Below are positions 8,778 to 17,898 of a DNA stretch of 64,000 bases, one piece after another (position 1 is the stretch's first letter; the number at the start of each line of letters is the position of its first letter). The DNA lies in assembly GCF_014651615.1 (NCBI RefSeq), contig NZ_BMXF01000003.1, forward strand, positions 248,001-312,000, in the 5' to 3' direction. Made by a program: the position numbers and the translations under genes. Under the pieces are notes generated by a model, which saw only the letters and a program-made list of their open reading frames with translations, was not told the origin of the DNA and made no database searches. Source of the stretch: Persicitalea jodogahamensis (GTDB lineage: Bacteria > Bacteroidota > Bacteroidia > Cytophagales > Spirosomataceae).

Positions 8778-8868
8778 GATTCAGGGAGTTAGAGTGGATA
8801 ACGGGTGAGTGGGCAACAACAGGCCCGCAAGAGTCTGTCCGTGGAAACCATGCGTCATCTACTGTCGA

Positions 8869-9786
8869 TTACTTAGATTTAGGCATTTCGCTCTTAACGA
8901 CCGTCATCGAAGCCGCGATTAGCGAACCAAGGTCGGCAAAGTTGGCAGGAAGAATCAGCGTGTTGTTAGTCTTGGCCAATTTGCCAAACTGATCCACAAG
9001 GTTGTCAGCTACGCGCAGCTGCACGGCTTCCATACCGCCGTCATTCTGGATAGAGGCGGCTACCAGCCGGATACTTTCGGCGGTAGCCTGAGCTACCGAA
9101 AGGATGGCCGAGGCCTCACCCTGTGCCTCGTTGATTTGTCGTTCGCGGATGCCTTCCGATTCCAGCACCACTTTCTGCTTTTGGCCTTCGGCCACATTGA
9201 TCGCGGCCTGCTTTTCTCCGTCGGATTGCAAAATTACAGCCCGGCGCTCCCGCTCAGCCTGCATCTGTTTCTCCATGGCCATAAGCACGCTTTGGGGCGG
9301 CGTGATATTCTTGATTTCATAACGAAGTACCTTCACACCCCAGCCTGTGGCGGCTTCGTCGATGGCGTCCACTACGGCGCGGTTGATGGTCATACGTTCT
9401 TCAAAAGTTTTATCCAAAGCCAACTTGCCAATCTCACTCCGCATGGTAGTTTGGGCCAATTGCGTTACGGCGAAGGTGTAGTTAGAGATACCGTAAGCAG
9501 CTTTCTTGGCGTCTATAACCTGAATGAAAATCACTCCATCCATCCGTACCTGCACGTTGTCGTTGGTGATGCAGATCTGTTCAGGAATATCGATAGCGGA
9601 TTCTTTGAGCGTGTACTTGTAGGCTACGCGGTCGAAAAAGGGAATAATAAAGTTGATACCAGGCTGTAGCACGGCGTAAAATTTGCCGAGCCGCTCGACG
9701 ACATAGGCAGTCTGCTGGGGTACGACTTTCACAGCCATCAGGATGGCCAACACAACCAATACAAGGAGAACAATTAGAGCGATCAT
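8869..9786 (-). CDS. SPFH/Band 7 protein, QmcA/paraslipin type
   Basis: 305 residues. One N-terminal membrane anchor (residues ~2-20), then the SPFH domain (VVPQQTAYVVERLGKFY, DVQVR-like VQVRMDGVIF, TTMRSEIGKLALDKTF) and an Ala/Glu-rich coiled coil (AEGQKQKVVLESEGIRERQ). This is the stomatin-like subgroup that pairs with NfeD, which is the next gene downstream. Likely forms large membrane-associated rings and acts in membrane quality control or microdomain formation. A promoter match lies at 9815-9845. Confidence 0.92.
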   Translation of the reverse strand: MIALIVLLVLVVLAILMAVKVVPQQTAYVVERLGKFYAVLQPGINFIIPFFDRVAYKYTLKESAIDIPEQICITNDNVQVRMDGVIFIQVIDAKKAAYGISNYTFAVTQLAQTTMRSEIGKLALDKTFEERMTINRAVVDAIDEAATGWGVKVLRYEIKNITPPQSVLMAMEKQMQAERERRAVILQSDGEKQAAINVAEGQKQKVVLESEGIRERQINEAQGEASAILSVAQATAESIRLVAASIQNDGGMEAVQLRVADNLVDQFGKLAKTNNTLILPANFADLGSLIAASMTVVKSEMPKSK

Positions 9787-9814
9787 AGCTGAATTGAGGT
9801 TAAGAGGTTCGCTA

Positions 9815-9845
9815 CGAAAGTAGAAAGGTTTCCGCCCCGCCGCAA
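9815..9845 (-). promoter_or_regulatory. Promoter for the SPFH/nfeD operon
   Basis: On the minus strand TTG (9843-9845), a 20-nt spacer and TACTTTCG (9815-9822). One mismatch to the TAnnTTTG consensus; placed 30-60 nt before the SPFH start. Confidence 0.55.
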
Positions 9846-9952
9846 TACTTGTCGGACAAACGATCTGCCGGTGAGGGCTATCGGCAGCGGGACGGTATGG
9901 ATGGCAGCAAAAGTAGTGGTAAGCCTGATATGACTATGCTATGGTACTTTGG

Positions 9953-11095
9953 CTAGCCGCGCAGGATTTCTCTTGAAATCACCAGTTTCTGAATTTCGCT
10001 TGTGCCTTCTCCAATGGTGCACAGCTTGCTATCGCGGTAGAACTTCTCGACGGGGTAGTCTTTCGTAAAACCATAGCCGCCGAATACCTGCACTGCTTCG
10101 TTGGACACGCGCACGGCGGTTTCGGAGGCATGGTACTTGGCTACGGAGCTTTGCAGACTCACTTTTTCACCGCGATCCTTGGTGTCGGCGGCGTCAAAGG
10201 TGAGCATTTTGGAGGCTTGAATGTCGGTGTACATATCAGCTAGCTTGAAGGCGATGCCCTGAAATCTTGAAATTGACTGGCCAAATTGCTTGCGTTCTTT
10301 GGCGTAGTCGCGGGCAGCCTCATAGGCACCCACCGCTGTGCCGACACTCAGGGCGGCAATGGAGATGCGTCCGCCATCCAGGATTTTGAGTGACTGGATA
10401 AAACCCTCACCCACTTCGCCCAGGCGCTGGGTGTCGGGAATGACGCAGTCCTGAAAAATCAGTTCGGCGGTTTCGGAGGCGCGCATTCCCAGTTTGTCTT
10501 CCTTTCGGCCTGAGGTAAAGCCCGGGGTACCTTGTTCAATAACAAAAGCCGTGGCTCCGTGCTTGTCGCCTGGCTCGCCCGTCCGGGCGATCACGACGGT
10601 GACGTTACCGCTTTTTCCGTGGGTGATAAAGTTTTTAGAACCATTCAGTGTCCAGTGGTCGCCATCCCTCACGGCCACGGTTTGCATGTTCCCCGCATCA
10701 GAACCCGTGTTGGGTTCAGTCAATCCCCAGGCACCTATCCACTGGCCCGAAGCCAGTTTCGGCAAGTACCTTTGCTTTTGGTCTTCATTGCCGAACATCA
10801 GGATGTGGTTGGTGCAAAGAGAATTGTGGGCAGCCAGGGAAAGGCCGATGGACGGGTCGACCTTGGACACTTCAATGAGCGCGGCCACGTATTCGCGGTA
10901 GCCCAGTCCGGAACCTCCGTACTCAACAGGGACTAAAATCCCCATGAGCCCAAGCTCACCCATTTGGTGCATGATTTCGGTGGGAAAGAATTGCGCTTCG
11001 TCCCATTCGCGAATATTGGGGCGAATGTACCTCTCGGCAAAGTCACGAACGGTTTCTTCAATTAAAGCTTGATTTTCGGCAGTTTCAGTAGTCAT
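9953..11095 (-). CDS. Acyl-CoA dehydrogenase
   Basis: 380 residues, full length for the family. FAD- and substrate-binding motifs are present: GAWGLTEPNTGSDAGNMQT, WTLNGSKNFITHG, GGRISIAALSVG, and the C-terminal EKFYRDSKLCTIGEGTSEI in which the glutamate of GEGTSE is the catalytic base in short-chain/butyryl-type enzymes. Oxidises an acyl-CoA to the 2,3-enoyl-CoA with electrons to ETF. Chain-length specificity cannot be set from sequence. It is a single gene, with no other beta-oxidation gene next to it. Confidence 0.95.
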   Translation of the reverse strand: MTTETAENQALIEETVRDFAERYIRPNIREWDEAQFFPTEIMHQMGELGLMGILVPVEYGGSGLGYREYVAALIEVSKVDPSIGLSLAAHNSLCTNHILMFGNEDQKQRYLPKLASGQWIGAWGLTEPNTGSDAGNMQTVAVRDGDHWTLNGSKNFITHGKSGNVTVVIARTGEPGDKHGATAFVIEQGTPGFTSGRKEDKLGMRASETAELIFQDCVIPDTQRLGEVGEGFIQSLKILDGGRISIAALSVGTAVGAYEAARDYAKERKQFGQSISRFQGIAFKLADMYTDIQASKMLTFDAADTKDRGEKVSLQSSVAKYHASETAVRVSNEAVQVFGGYGFTKDYPVEKFYRDSKLCTIGEGTSEIQKLVISREILRG

Positions 11096-11404
11096 TTCAG
11101 TAAATTATTCAAAGATGATGAAGTGTGAATTTTTGGGCAAATTACAGTATTTAAACGATAGCCAGAGAGTAAAGTTATGACCGGAGGCTCACTATGGGCT
11201 GAAAGCCAGCGATTGATCGCTCCCCCAACTCTTTTTTTCTTGGAAAAAGAACTAATTTTGAGCTGCCACAGCGATTAATCTCCGCAAAGTACAAATCGTG
11301 ACGTAGTTCTGAATTACGTCTCAAGTTGAACGGCTCAGCGGACGGGGCGGTCTGGCAGTCAAAGCAAGTACGATCAATTACCTTACACTAATCATTCCAA
11401 TCAA
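11096..11404. other. Intergenic gap between divergent acd and ugd
   Basis: 309 bases without a gene. Contains the divergent upstream regions of the acyl-CoA dehydrogenase and ugd. TAATTTTG at 11253-11260 resembles a plus-strand -7 element but has no matching TTG, so I do not call a promoter. No convincing hairpin. Confidence 0.5.
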
Positions 11405-12748
11405 ATGAAAATTGCAGTCGTAGGGACCGGCTATGTCGGTCTGGTAACAGGAACCTGCTTTGCCGAAACGGGCAACCAGGTCATTTGCGTCGATATCGAT
11501 GAGAATAAAATCGGACGCCTGAATAAAGGCGAAATTCCGATCTACGAGCCGGGGCTGGACGTTCTTTTCGATCGCAACGTAGCGGAGGGGCGTTTGAAAT
11601 TTACGACCAATCTGGCCGAAGGGATTAAGGAAGCTCAGATCATATTTCTGGCCTTGCCTACCCCACCCGGTGAAGACGGTTCCGCCGACTTGAAGTACAT
11701 TCTTAAAGTTGCGGATGACCTTGGTCCCTTGTTGGAGCGCTATGCCGTAATCGTGGATAAAAGCACTGTTCCTGTTGGAACGGCGGAGAAGGTTCGCGCA
11801 GCAATCGCGAAGAGTGCGAAAGTTGAATTTGACGTGGTATCTAACCCGGAATTCCTGCGGGAGGGGGTAGCTGTGGAGGATTTCATGAAACCTGACCGCG
11901 TGGTGGTGGGCACCAACTCGTCCAAAGCTCAGAAAACGATGGAAAAGCTCTACGCACCGCTGGTGCGGCAGGGGAATCCGGTTATTTTCATGGATGAGCG
12001 TTCTGCCGAAATGACAAAATATGCGGCCAATTCTTTTCTGGCCATGAAAATTACCTTCATGAACGAAATCGCCAATCTTTGTGAAAGGGTAGGGGCGAAT
12101 GTGGACGACATCCGTCGCGGCATCGGTACAGACAGCCGCATCGGCAAGCGGTTTCTGTTCGCCGGGATCGGCTACGGTGGTAGTTGCTTCCCTAAGGATG
12201 TGCAAGCCCTGGCAAAAACTTCCCGCGATTACGATTATGATTTCCGTATTCTGAATTCGGTAATGGCTGTGAACGAAGATCAGAAAAAACGGCTCATGCC
12301 TTTGGTACAGGATTATTTCGAAGGAGAGCTGAAAGATAAAACCATTGCCGTGTGGGGGCTGGCGTTCAAGCCTTATACAGATGATATCCGCGAAGCGCCG
12401 GCACTGGAAAACATCAAAGCCCTGCTGTCTGCAGGGGCCAAGGTTACTGTTTATGATCCCGAAGCCATGGACAACGTGAAGCGCATTTTGGGCGATCAGG
12501 TTACTTTCTGCCACACGCCCTACGCTGCCCTCGACGACGCCGACGCACTGATGATATTTACCGAGTGGCCGCAGTTCCGCACCCCGGATTTCGAGAAAAT
12601 GGATAAACTGATGAAAAATAAGGTAGTTTTTGACGGCCGTAACCTCTACGAATTGGACGTAATGCGCGAAATGGGCTATACCTATTACAGTATTGGCCGG
12701 GAAGCCGTTCTTTCACTGGATAGCGAACAATTAGTAGTCAGTAATTAA
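11405..12748 (+). CDS. ugd: UDP-glucose 6-dehydrogenase
   Basis: 447 residues. N-terminal Rossmann motif [23 protein letters not shown], the STVPVGT loop, EFLREG, and [12 protein letters not shown] with catalytic Cys261; the C-terminal UDP-binding domain has [17 protein letters not shown]. Converts UDP-glucose to UDP-glucuronate with two NAD+. The UDP-xylose synthase gene follows after ~58 nt, so the two steps are probably co-transcribed and supply UDP-glucuronate and UDP-xylose for surface polysaccharide. Confidence 0.97.
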   Translation: MKIAVVGTGYVGLVTGTCFAETGNQVICVDIDENKIGRLNKGEIPIYEPGLDVLFDRNVAEGRLKFTTNLAEGIKEAQIIFLALPTPPGEDGSADLKYILKVADDLGPLLERYAVIVDKSTVPVGTAEKVRAAIAKSAKVEFDVVSNPEFLREGVAVEDFMKPDRVVVGTNSSKAQKTMEKLYAPLVRQGNPVIFMDERSAEMTKYAANSFLAMKITFMNEIANLCERVGANVDDIRRGIGTDSRIGKRFLFAGIGYGGSCFPKDVQALAKTSRDYDYDFRILNSVMAVNEDQKKRLMPLVQDYFEGELKDKTIAVWGLAFKPYTDDIREAPALENIKALLSAGAKVTVYDPEAMDNVKRILGDQVTFCHTPYAALDDADALMIFTEWPQFRTPDFEKMDKLMKNKVVFDGRNLYELDVMREMGYTYYSIGREAVLSLDSEQLVVSN

Positions 12749-12806
12749 GGAGCTTTTTCACTCTCAACGGCGGCGAATGACCGCCGGTCATCTTTTAAAT
12801 TGTATA

Positions 12807-13799
12807 ATGAAGCGTACACTTATTACCGGAGCAGCGGGATTTTTAGGTTCTCACCTTTGCGACCGTTTTATCAAAGAGGGGCATCATGTCATCGCGATGG
12901 ACAACTTGATCACAGGAGACATGCGGAATATCGAACACTTGATGCCGCACCCCAATTTCGAGTTTTATCACCATGACGTCACGAAGTTCGTTCATGTGCC
13001 GGGCGAGTTGCACTATATCCTGCATTTTGCCTCTCCCGCCAGTCCGATCGACTACCTCAAAATCCCAATCCAGACTTTGAAAGTGGGTGCTATGGGTACG
13101 CACAATCTGCTGGGTCTGGCCCGGGCCAAAGGAGCCCGCTTTATCATTGCTTCCACGTCGGAAGTCTACGGCGATCCGCTCGTGCATCCGCAGACTGAAG
13201 AGTATTGGGGCCACGTAAATCCCATTGGGCCTCGCGGTTGCTACGACGAAGCCAAGCGATATCAGGAAGCCATTACGATGGCATACCACAGGTACCATGG
13301 CCTGGAAACGCGCATTGTGCGGATATTCAATACTTACGGCCCCCGAATGCGATTGAACGACGGACGAGTGCTGCCAGCATTCATTGGCCAGGCTCTGCGC
13401 GGTGAAGACCTGACGATTTTCGGTGATGGCTCACAGACGCGCTCCTTCTGTTACGTTTCTGACCTGGTTGAGGGAATCTACCGTTTGCTTTTGAGTGATT
13501 ATCCCTATCCGGTTAACATTGGCAATCCTTCGGAAATAACGATCAAAGAATTTGCCGAAGAAATTATCAAACTTACCGGAACGGATCAAAAGGTAGTTTA
13601 CAAAGACCTTCCGCAAGACGATCCCAAGCAGCGCCAGCCAGACATCTCAAAAGCCCAGGAACTGCTGGACTGGGAACCGAAAGTACTGCGCGACGAGGGT
13701 TTGAGGATCACGTACGACTACTTCAAAAACTTGCCGGAAGAACGCCTCTATGAGGATTCCGAACACCGGGAATTCGAGGCATTCAGTAAAGGCGTTTGA
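12807..13799 (+). CDS. UDP-glucuronate decarboxylase (UDP-xylose synthase), SDR family
   Basis: 330 residues. Extended SDR with [10 protein letters not shown] nucleotide-binding loop (residues 8-17), the TSEVYGDP strand, the YDEAKR catalytic Tyr/Lys motif and [10 protein letters not shown], as in bacterial and plant Uxs enzymes. Converts UDP-glucuronate to UDP-xylose using bound NAD+. The frame opens at 12777, but MKRTLITG at 12807 places the glycine loop correctly for the family, so I take that start. Directly downstream of ugd; a strong terminator follows. Confidence 0.93.
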   Translation: MKRTLITGAAGFLGSHLCDRFIKEGHHVIAMDNLITGDMRNIEHLMPHPNFEFYHHDVTKFVHVPGELHYILHFASPASPIDYLKIPIQTLKVGAMGTHNLLGLARAKGARFIIASTSEVYGDPLVHPQTEEYWGHVNPIGPRGCYDEAKRYQEAITMAYHRYHGLETRIVRIFNTYGPRMRLNDGRVLPAFIGQALRGEDLTIFGDGSQTRSFCYVSDLVEGIYRLLLSDYPYPVNIGNPSEITIKEFAEEIIKLTGTDQKVVYKDLPQDDPKQRQPDISKAQELLDWEPKVLRDEGLRITYDYFKNLPEERLYEDSEHREFEAFSKGV

Positions 13800-13855
13800 C
13801 GAGGCATGATGTACGGAGTCAGGAGATGAAGTTACCTCAACCTACGTAGAATTTT

Positions 13856-13889
13856 AAAGGCCCTTTCCAGAACGGAAAGGGCCTTTTTT
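13856..13889 (+). terminator. Intrinsic terminator of the ugd-uxs unit
   Basis: 13-bp stem AAAGGCCCTTTCC / GGAAAGGGCCTTT with loop AGAAC and trailing T run. Confidence 0.92.
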
Positions 13890-14223
13890 GTGTCGAATGA
13901 GCACTCTTTTATCCGTATTTTTTGAATCGAATACAAAATACGTGAAATCCTGAAATTTGTTTTCACGGCAGATGAGGCTCAGATATATTTTACTATACTC
14001 AATCAGGCCGGCTGGCGTCAGCATCTTTCTCATTGAAGGATGTGGAACAGCCGAAACAAACCGTAACGTATTCTCCTCATATACGTAAGAAAATAGTACT
14101 AAAATCAGTCAATAAGTATTCGGAACATTATTTTCGGTGATTTAATCAACATGAGTATCTGACAATGAACGTGTTGATATTTTATGTTATTTAATCAATT
14201 TATAATAAAACCAATACACTACC
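13890..14223. other. AT-rich intergenic region upstream of DUF4136 gene
   Basis: About 330 bases between the ugd-uxs terminator and the next start. AT-rich towards the 3' end. I see no ORF with coding character, no full promoter match and no convincing RNA structure. Confidence 0.4.
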
Positions 14224-14826
14224 ATGAAACCACTCAATAAAATCTTAATCGTACTGCTGGCTTTTCTCACCACGCCACTTCTGGCTCAGCGCTATACTGT
14301 TACGGCTGATAAGGATTTGTCCGCACCGTTTGACAGCTATAAGAATTACGCTTGGGCCAAGCACGTGACCACCACAAATAGCCTTGCCTATGCCATAAAT
14401 GACCTTACGTTGAAAAGCAAAATAAAGGATGCGGTGGCGCACGAATTGAAATCGCGCAACATGAACATGAACCAGAATAACCCTGACGTTCTGGTGAACT
14501 TCCGCGTCTTCGAAAAGCCAATAACCGTCGATGAAGCCGACGGTTATTTCCACGATGACAACTATTGGGGCACGGAAGAAGTCACCAACAACCGATTGGG
14601 AATTATTCCATTCTCCTCTTCCATCAATGAGAACGACACCGAATATTATCTGGACAAAGGTACTGTGATGGTGCAGCTTGTGGATGCCAAGAAAGGCGTG
14701 GTCGTGTGGCAGGGATATGCCAGCGGTTTGACCGACGGAAACACCTTTGACCGCAATCCCGACCACATTGCCAAGGCGGTTAGGCTGATATTTGACAAAT
14801 TGGATTTCGTATTGAACGAGGCCTAA
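14224..14826 (+). CDS. DUF4136 domain protein, exported
   Basis: 200 residues. Signal peptide ends at LLAQ (residue ~22; no lipobox cysteine). The body has the DUF4136 pattern: a short strand with FDSYKNYAWAK, then IKDAVAHELKSRNMNMNQNNPDVLVNF, and a C-terminal QLVDAKKGVVVWQGYASG segment. Typically a periplasmic or outer-membrane-associated protein of unknown function. Monocistronic, with a terminator 57 nt downstream. Confidence 0.85.
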   Translation: MKPLNKILIVLLAFLTTPLLAQRYTVTADKDLSAPFDSYKNYAWAKHVTTTNSLAYAINDLTLKSKIKDAVAHELKSRNMNMNQNNPDVLVNFRVFEKPITVDEADGYFHDDNYWGTEEVTNNRLGIIPFSSSINENDTEYYLDKGTVMVQLVDAKKGVVVWQGYASGLTDGNTFDRNPDHIAKAVRLIFDKLDFVLNEA

Positions 14827-14882
14827 GTGACTGCTATGACCAACAACAATTTGTGGTAACGCAATTGCCGATCTCATAAATA

Positions 14883-14916
14883 AAAAACGCCCTTCCTATA
14901 AAGAAGGGCGTTTTTG
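14883..14916 (+). terminator. Intrinsic terminator
   Basis: Stem ACGCCCTTC/GAAGGGCGT with loop CTATAAA, A run before and T run after. The symmetric A/T runs would let it also serve frr, which ends convergently at 15004. Confidence 0.9.
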
Positions 14917-15003
14917 TATGGATAGCATAAATAGAGGCAAGCAAAGTTTTAAAGAAAGTACGATCCCGAATGGTACTTTCACACCACCGGGACAATAGCA
15001 TCT

Positions 15004-15564
15004 CTACACTTCCATAATATCCTTTTCTTTCGCTTCGAAAATTCTGTCGATTTTGTCAGTGTGCTCATCGGTCAGCTTTTGGACACGGTCCTCACCGATT
15101 TTCACCATATCCTCCGATACACCCTCTTTGGTCAATTTGCGAATGGAATTGTTGGCATCCTGCCGCACGTTGCGAACATTTACCTTAGCGGTTTCGACTT
15201 CCTGCTTAACTCGCTTCACGAGTTCCTGACGGCGCTCCTCGGTCAGTGGAGGAACTGACAGCCGTATTATTTCGCCATCGTTGTTGGGCGACAGGCCGAT
15301 ATTACTATTACGAATGGCTTTCTCGATGTCTGGGATCAGCCGTTTTTCAAAGGGCTTGATTGCCAGCGTGCGGGCGTCAGGAGTGTTAACCGATGCCACG
15401 TTCTGCAAGGGAGAGGGGGAACCGTAGTAGTCCACCTGAATACCATCCAGCATCTGAGGGGAAGCTTTGCCCGCCCGTATTTTACCTAGTTCGATGGCCA
15501 GATGTTTAAGGGCTCCGTCCATCGTTTCCTGAGCCGATTCAAGATAAATTTCTATTTCTTCCAT
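15004..15564 (-). CDS. frr: Ribosome recycling factor
   Basis: 186 residues, the normal length. Hallmarks: LGKIRAGKASPQMLDGIQVDYYG, PDARTLAIKPFEKRLIPDIEKAIRNSNIGLSP split across the domain, and the C-terminal helix RKLTKEGVSEDMVKIGEDRVQKLTDEH. Disassembles post-termination ribosomes together with EF-G. The frame opens upstream at 15621, but those residues are encoded by a palindromic repeat; MEEIEIYLESAQ (15564) is the family start. pyrH lies upstream on the same strand, the usual pair. Confidence 0.96.
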   Translation of the reverse strand: MEEIEIYLESAQETMDGALKHLAIELGKIRAGKASPQMLDGIQVDYYGSPSPLQNVASVNTPDARTLAIKPFEKRLIPDIEKAIRNSNIGLSPNNDGEIIRLSVPPLTEERRQELVKRVKQEVETAKVNVRNVRQDANNSIRKLTKEGVSEDMVKIGEDRVQKLTDEHTDKIDRIFEAKEKDIMEV

Positions 15565-15568
15565 TTTC

Positions 15569-15653
15569 AATTTTGAATGAGCGAATGAGTGATTGGAAGA
15601 ATATAAAGCTGAATCAAACACTCACTAATTCTCCCAATCACACATTCAAAATT
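15569..15653. repeat. Imperfect palindrome between pyrH and frr
   Basis: Left arm AATTTTGAATG and GTGATTGG (15569-15596) is mirrored by CCAATCAC and CATTCAAAATT (15634-15653), with a 9-nt insertion in the left arm. The inner right arm contains CACTAATTC, the complement of the GAATTAGTG motif of the repeats at 4.9 and 21.3 kb. It fills almost the whole pyrH-frr gap. Confidence 0.65.
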
Positions 15654-15660
15654 AAACTAT

Positions 15661-16386
15661 CTAAGCTTCACTCGACACCAGCGTTCCCACTTCTTCACCC
15701 ATGATCAGGTTGTAGAGGTTGCCGGGCTTATTCATGTCGAAGACTATTATGGGTACATTGTTCTCTTTACACAAAGCAAAGGCGGTCATATCCATGATTT
15801 TCAGATTCTTGGCCAGAGCTTCGTCAAACGAAAGGTGCTTGTACTTTATGGCCAATGGATCTTTTTCCGGGTCGGCGGTATACACGCCGTCCACGCGGGT
15901 ACCTTTAAGAACTACCTCCGCTTCCGACTCGATAGCCCGCAGGCTGGCCGTGGTGTCGGTGGTGAAATACGGATTTCCGGTGCCAGCACCGAAGATCACG
16001 ATCCGTTTTCTTTCAAGGTGTCGGATGGCCCGGCGCCGGATCAACGGCTCACACACTTGCTCCATCTTGATTGCTGACATCAGCCTGGTAATCATGCCAT
16101 GCTTTTCCAGTGAACTCTGTACGGCCATGCCATTGATGACGGTGGCGAGCATACCCATGTGATCGCCCTGAACACGATCGATGCCAGATTTTTCAACGGA
16201 AGCTCCGCGAAAGATATTGCCTCCACCAATAACAATGGCAATCTCTACGCCCGCATCATACACCCGGCGGATTTCCCGGGAGTAATCATCTAATACGTTA
16301 AAATCTATTACTTGGCTTTTGTCGCCGCCGTTGAGGGCTTCGCCACTGAGTTTCAGAAGAATTCGCTTGTATTTGGGCTGGGACAT
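15661..16386 (-). CDS. pyrH: UMP kinase
   Basis: 241 residues. Amino-acid-kinase fold with [12 protein letters not shown] at the N-terminus, [10 protein letters not shown], the [13 protein letters not shown] uridylate motif and [17 protein letters not shown]. Phosphorylates UMP to UDP in the cytosol. Upstream of frr, as in most bacteria, here separated by a palindromic repeat. A plausible promoter lies at 16412-16442. Confidence 0.97.
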   Translation of the reverse strand: MSQPKYKRILLKLSGEALNGGDKSQVIDFNVLDDYSREIRRVYDAGVEIAIVIGGGNIFRGASVEKSGIDRVQGDHMGMLATVINGMAVQSSLEKHGMITRLMSAIKMEQVCEPLIRRRAIRHLERKRIVIFGAGTGNPYFTTDTTASLRAIESEAEVVLKGTRVDGVYTADPEKDPLAIKYKHLSFDEALAKNLKIMDMTAFALCKENNVPIIVFDMNKPGNLYNLIMGEEVGTLVSSEA

Positions 16387-16411
16387 GTGGAGATTTGGGG
16401 AAATGGTCGCG

Positions 16412-16442
16412 CAAAATAAGGACTAGCCGGGCATAATTACAA
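16412..16442 (-). promoter_or_regulatory. Candidate promoter for pyrH-frr
   Basis: Minus-strand TTG (16440-16442), 20-nt spacer and TTATTTTG (16412-16419), one mismatch to TAnnTTTG. Lies 26 nt before the pyrH start. Confidence 0.4.
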
Positions 16443-16447
16443 GCCGA

Positions 16448-16948
16448 TCAGGCAAACTCTATCAGCACCTGATTCTTTTCTACGCTACTGCCTGCTTCGG
16501 TGCGGATGGTTTTCACAGTCGCTTCGCCGGGGGCTTTGATGGCATTTTCCATCTTCATGGCCACTAACACGAGTAGGGTGTCGCCTTTCTGGACGGCATC
16601 ACCTTCTTTCACGGCGATACTCTGAATAAGTCCCGGCATGGGCGCTTTTATTTCGTTGATCTTATTATTGACGGCCTGGCTCATGCCCATGCTCTCCAAC
16701 AGAAGATCGAAACGATTTTTGGCCGAGATCGTAAGGAGGTGCCCGTTTATCTTCAGCGAGGCCTGCTTGGCAGTGGCGTCATATTCCACGACCTCCACAT
16801 TGAAGGATCGGTCCTTCCAGATTACATGGTAGTTTTGCGGACCAAGCTGCACCAGGTCACCGTCGAATAGTTCATCATTCAAATACCAGCCCTCTTTTTT
16901 GGAAGTGACCTCGTATTCCTGCGATTCGTTGACTTTGACTTTCAGCAT
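16448..16948 (-). CDS. Biotin carboxyl carrier protein (acyl-CoA carboxylase biotin subunit)
   Basis: 166 residues. The C-terminal ~75 residues are a biotinyl domain with AMKM at 130-133 (Lys132 biotinylated) and the preceding KAPMPGLIQSIAVKEGDAVQKGDTL. The N-terminal half (EYEVTSKKEGWYLNDELF) resembles the linker domain of Bacteroidota propionyl-/methylmalonyl-CoA-carboxylase biotin subunits rather than AccB. The carboxylase and carboxyltransferase genes are not adjacent in this window. The stop is 14 nt before the EamA gene end, on the same strand. Confidence 0.85.
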   Translation of the reverse strand: MLKVKVNESQEYEVTSKKEGWYLNDELFDGDLVQLGPQNYHVIWKDRSFNVEVVEYDATAKQASLKINGHLLTISAKNRFDLLLESMGMSQAVNNKINEIKAPMPGLIQSIAVKEGDAVQKGDTLLVLVAMKMENAIKAPGEATVKTIRTEAGSSVEKNQVLIEFA

Positions 16949-16962
16949 TTCGAATTGATTTA

Positions 16963-17898
16963 TTACAAAATGTGCTTTGGTTCCAAAACTACCCTTTTGG
17001 TTTTTCTCTTCCGATTAATCATGTATACCCCTACTAAGATGACCGCCGTTCCTGCCCATTGCTGAATGCCCACGAGTTCGCCGTCCAGCAAACCCCACGA
17101 AAGGGCAACAATGGGCATCAGGTATGTGACCGAAGCCGCAAAAACCGCGCTAGATAATTGGATGACCCGGTTGAAAAGTACGGACATGAGCCCGGAGGCA
17201 AGTACCCCCAGGCTCATCAGGTAGGCCGAAGGAAGCAAATTTGCGGGTTCGGCTATTTTTTCGAAAAAGTCGGTGAAAAGCAAAATGCCAAGCGAAAGCG
17301 GCCCTACGCCCGCAAAGATCCAGGCCGTTGACACGACGGGGGACAAGCCACTATAAAACTTGGACACGATATTGATGTTGGTGCCATAGCACACTGTGGC
17401 CAGCACAATGAAAAGCGCGTAGAAATTCACTTCGGGAATGGCCATGCCAGCCTTGGTGAAAATCAGCATGAGTGCGCCCGCCAGGGCAATTACCAAGCCT
17501 AGAATCTGCATCCGGTTGGTACTTTTGGCAAAAAAGAGCAGCCCGATCAGCATCGTGAACATCGGGCTCACGGCGTTGAGTGTGCCAGCCAAAGCGCTGG
17601 TAATCTCGCTTCCGGCTCTGGCAAAAAGAAATGCCGGCAGGAAATAACCTAACAAACCAGAAATGAAAAACAGACCCATGAGCGATTTCGGGATTGTTTT
17701 CCAACTACGGATCAGCACCGGAATGAAAAATACGAATGCCAGGAACACCCGACCGGCGGCGACTTCGGTGACAGAGTAAGTATGCAGGCTTTTCTTAATC
17801 AAAATGAAAGAACTACCCCACACCAAAGCCAGCAAAACGAGCAGCCCCCAAGCCAGCAACGGGGCTGAGTTTTCGGAAGTCGTCGTCTTGTCGCTCAT
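16963..17898 (-). CDS. EamA/DMT family transporter
   Basis: 311 residues with ten predicted membrane helices in two EamA repeats (LLALVWGSSFILIKKSL at the start of the first; ATVCYGTNINIVSKF in the second). Inner-membrane permease of the drug/metabolite superfamily; substrate not predictable. Its ATG overlaps the dusB stop by four bases (ATGA), showing translational coupling. The biotin carrier gene follows 14 nt downstream, so the three may form one transcript. Confidence 0.9.
   Translation of the reverse strand: MSDKTTTSENSAPLLAWGLLVLLALVWGSSFILIKKSLHTYSVTEVAAGRVFLAFVFFIPVLIRSWKTIPKSLMGLFFISGLLGYFLPAFLFARAGSEITSALAGTLNAVSPMFTMLIGLLFFAKSTNRMQILGLVIALAGALMLIFTKAGMAIPEVNFYALFIVLATVCYGTNINIVSKFYSGLSPVVSTAWIFAGVGPLSLGILLFTDFFEKIAEPANLLPSAYLMSLGVLASGLMSVLFNRVIQLSSAVFAASVTYLMPIVALSWGLLDGELVGIQQWAGTAVILVGVYMINRKRKTKRVVLEPKHIL

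Noticed and set aside
11378-12514. 378-codon minus-strand frame opposite ugd
   Set aside because: Long but lies antisense to an intact ugd with all family motifs; no family pattern of its own.
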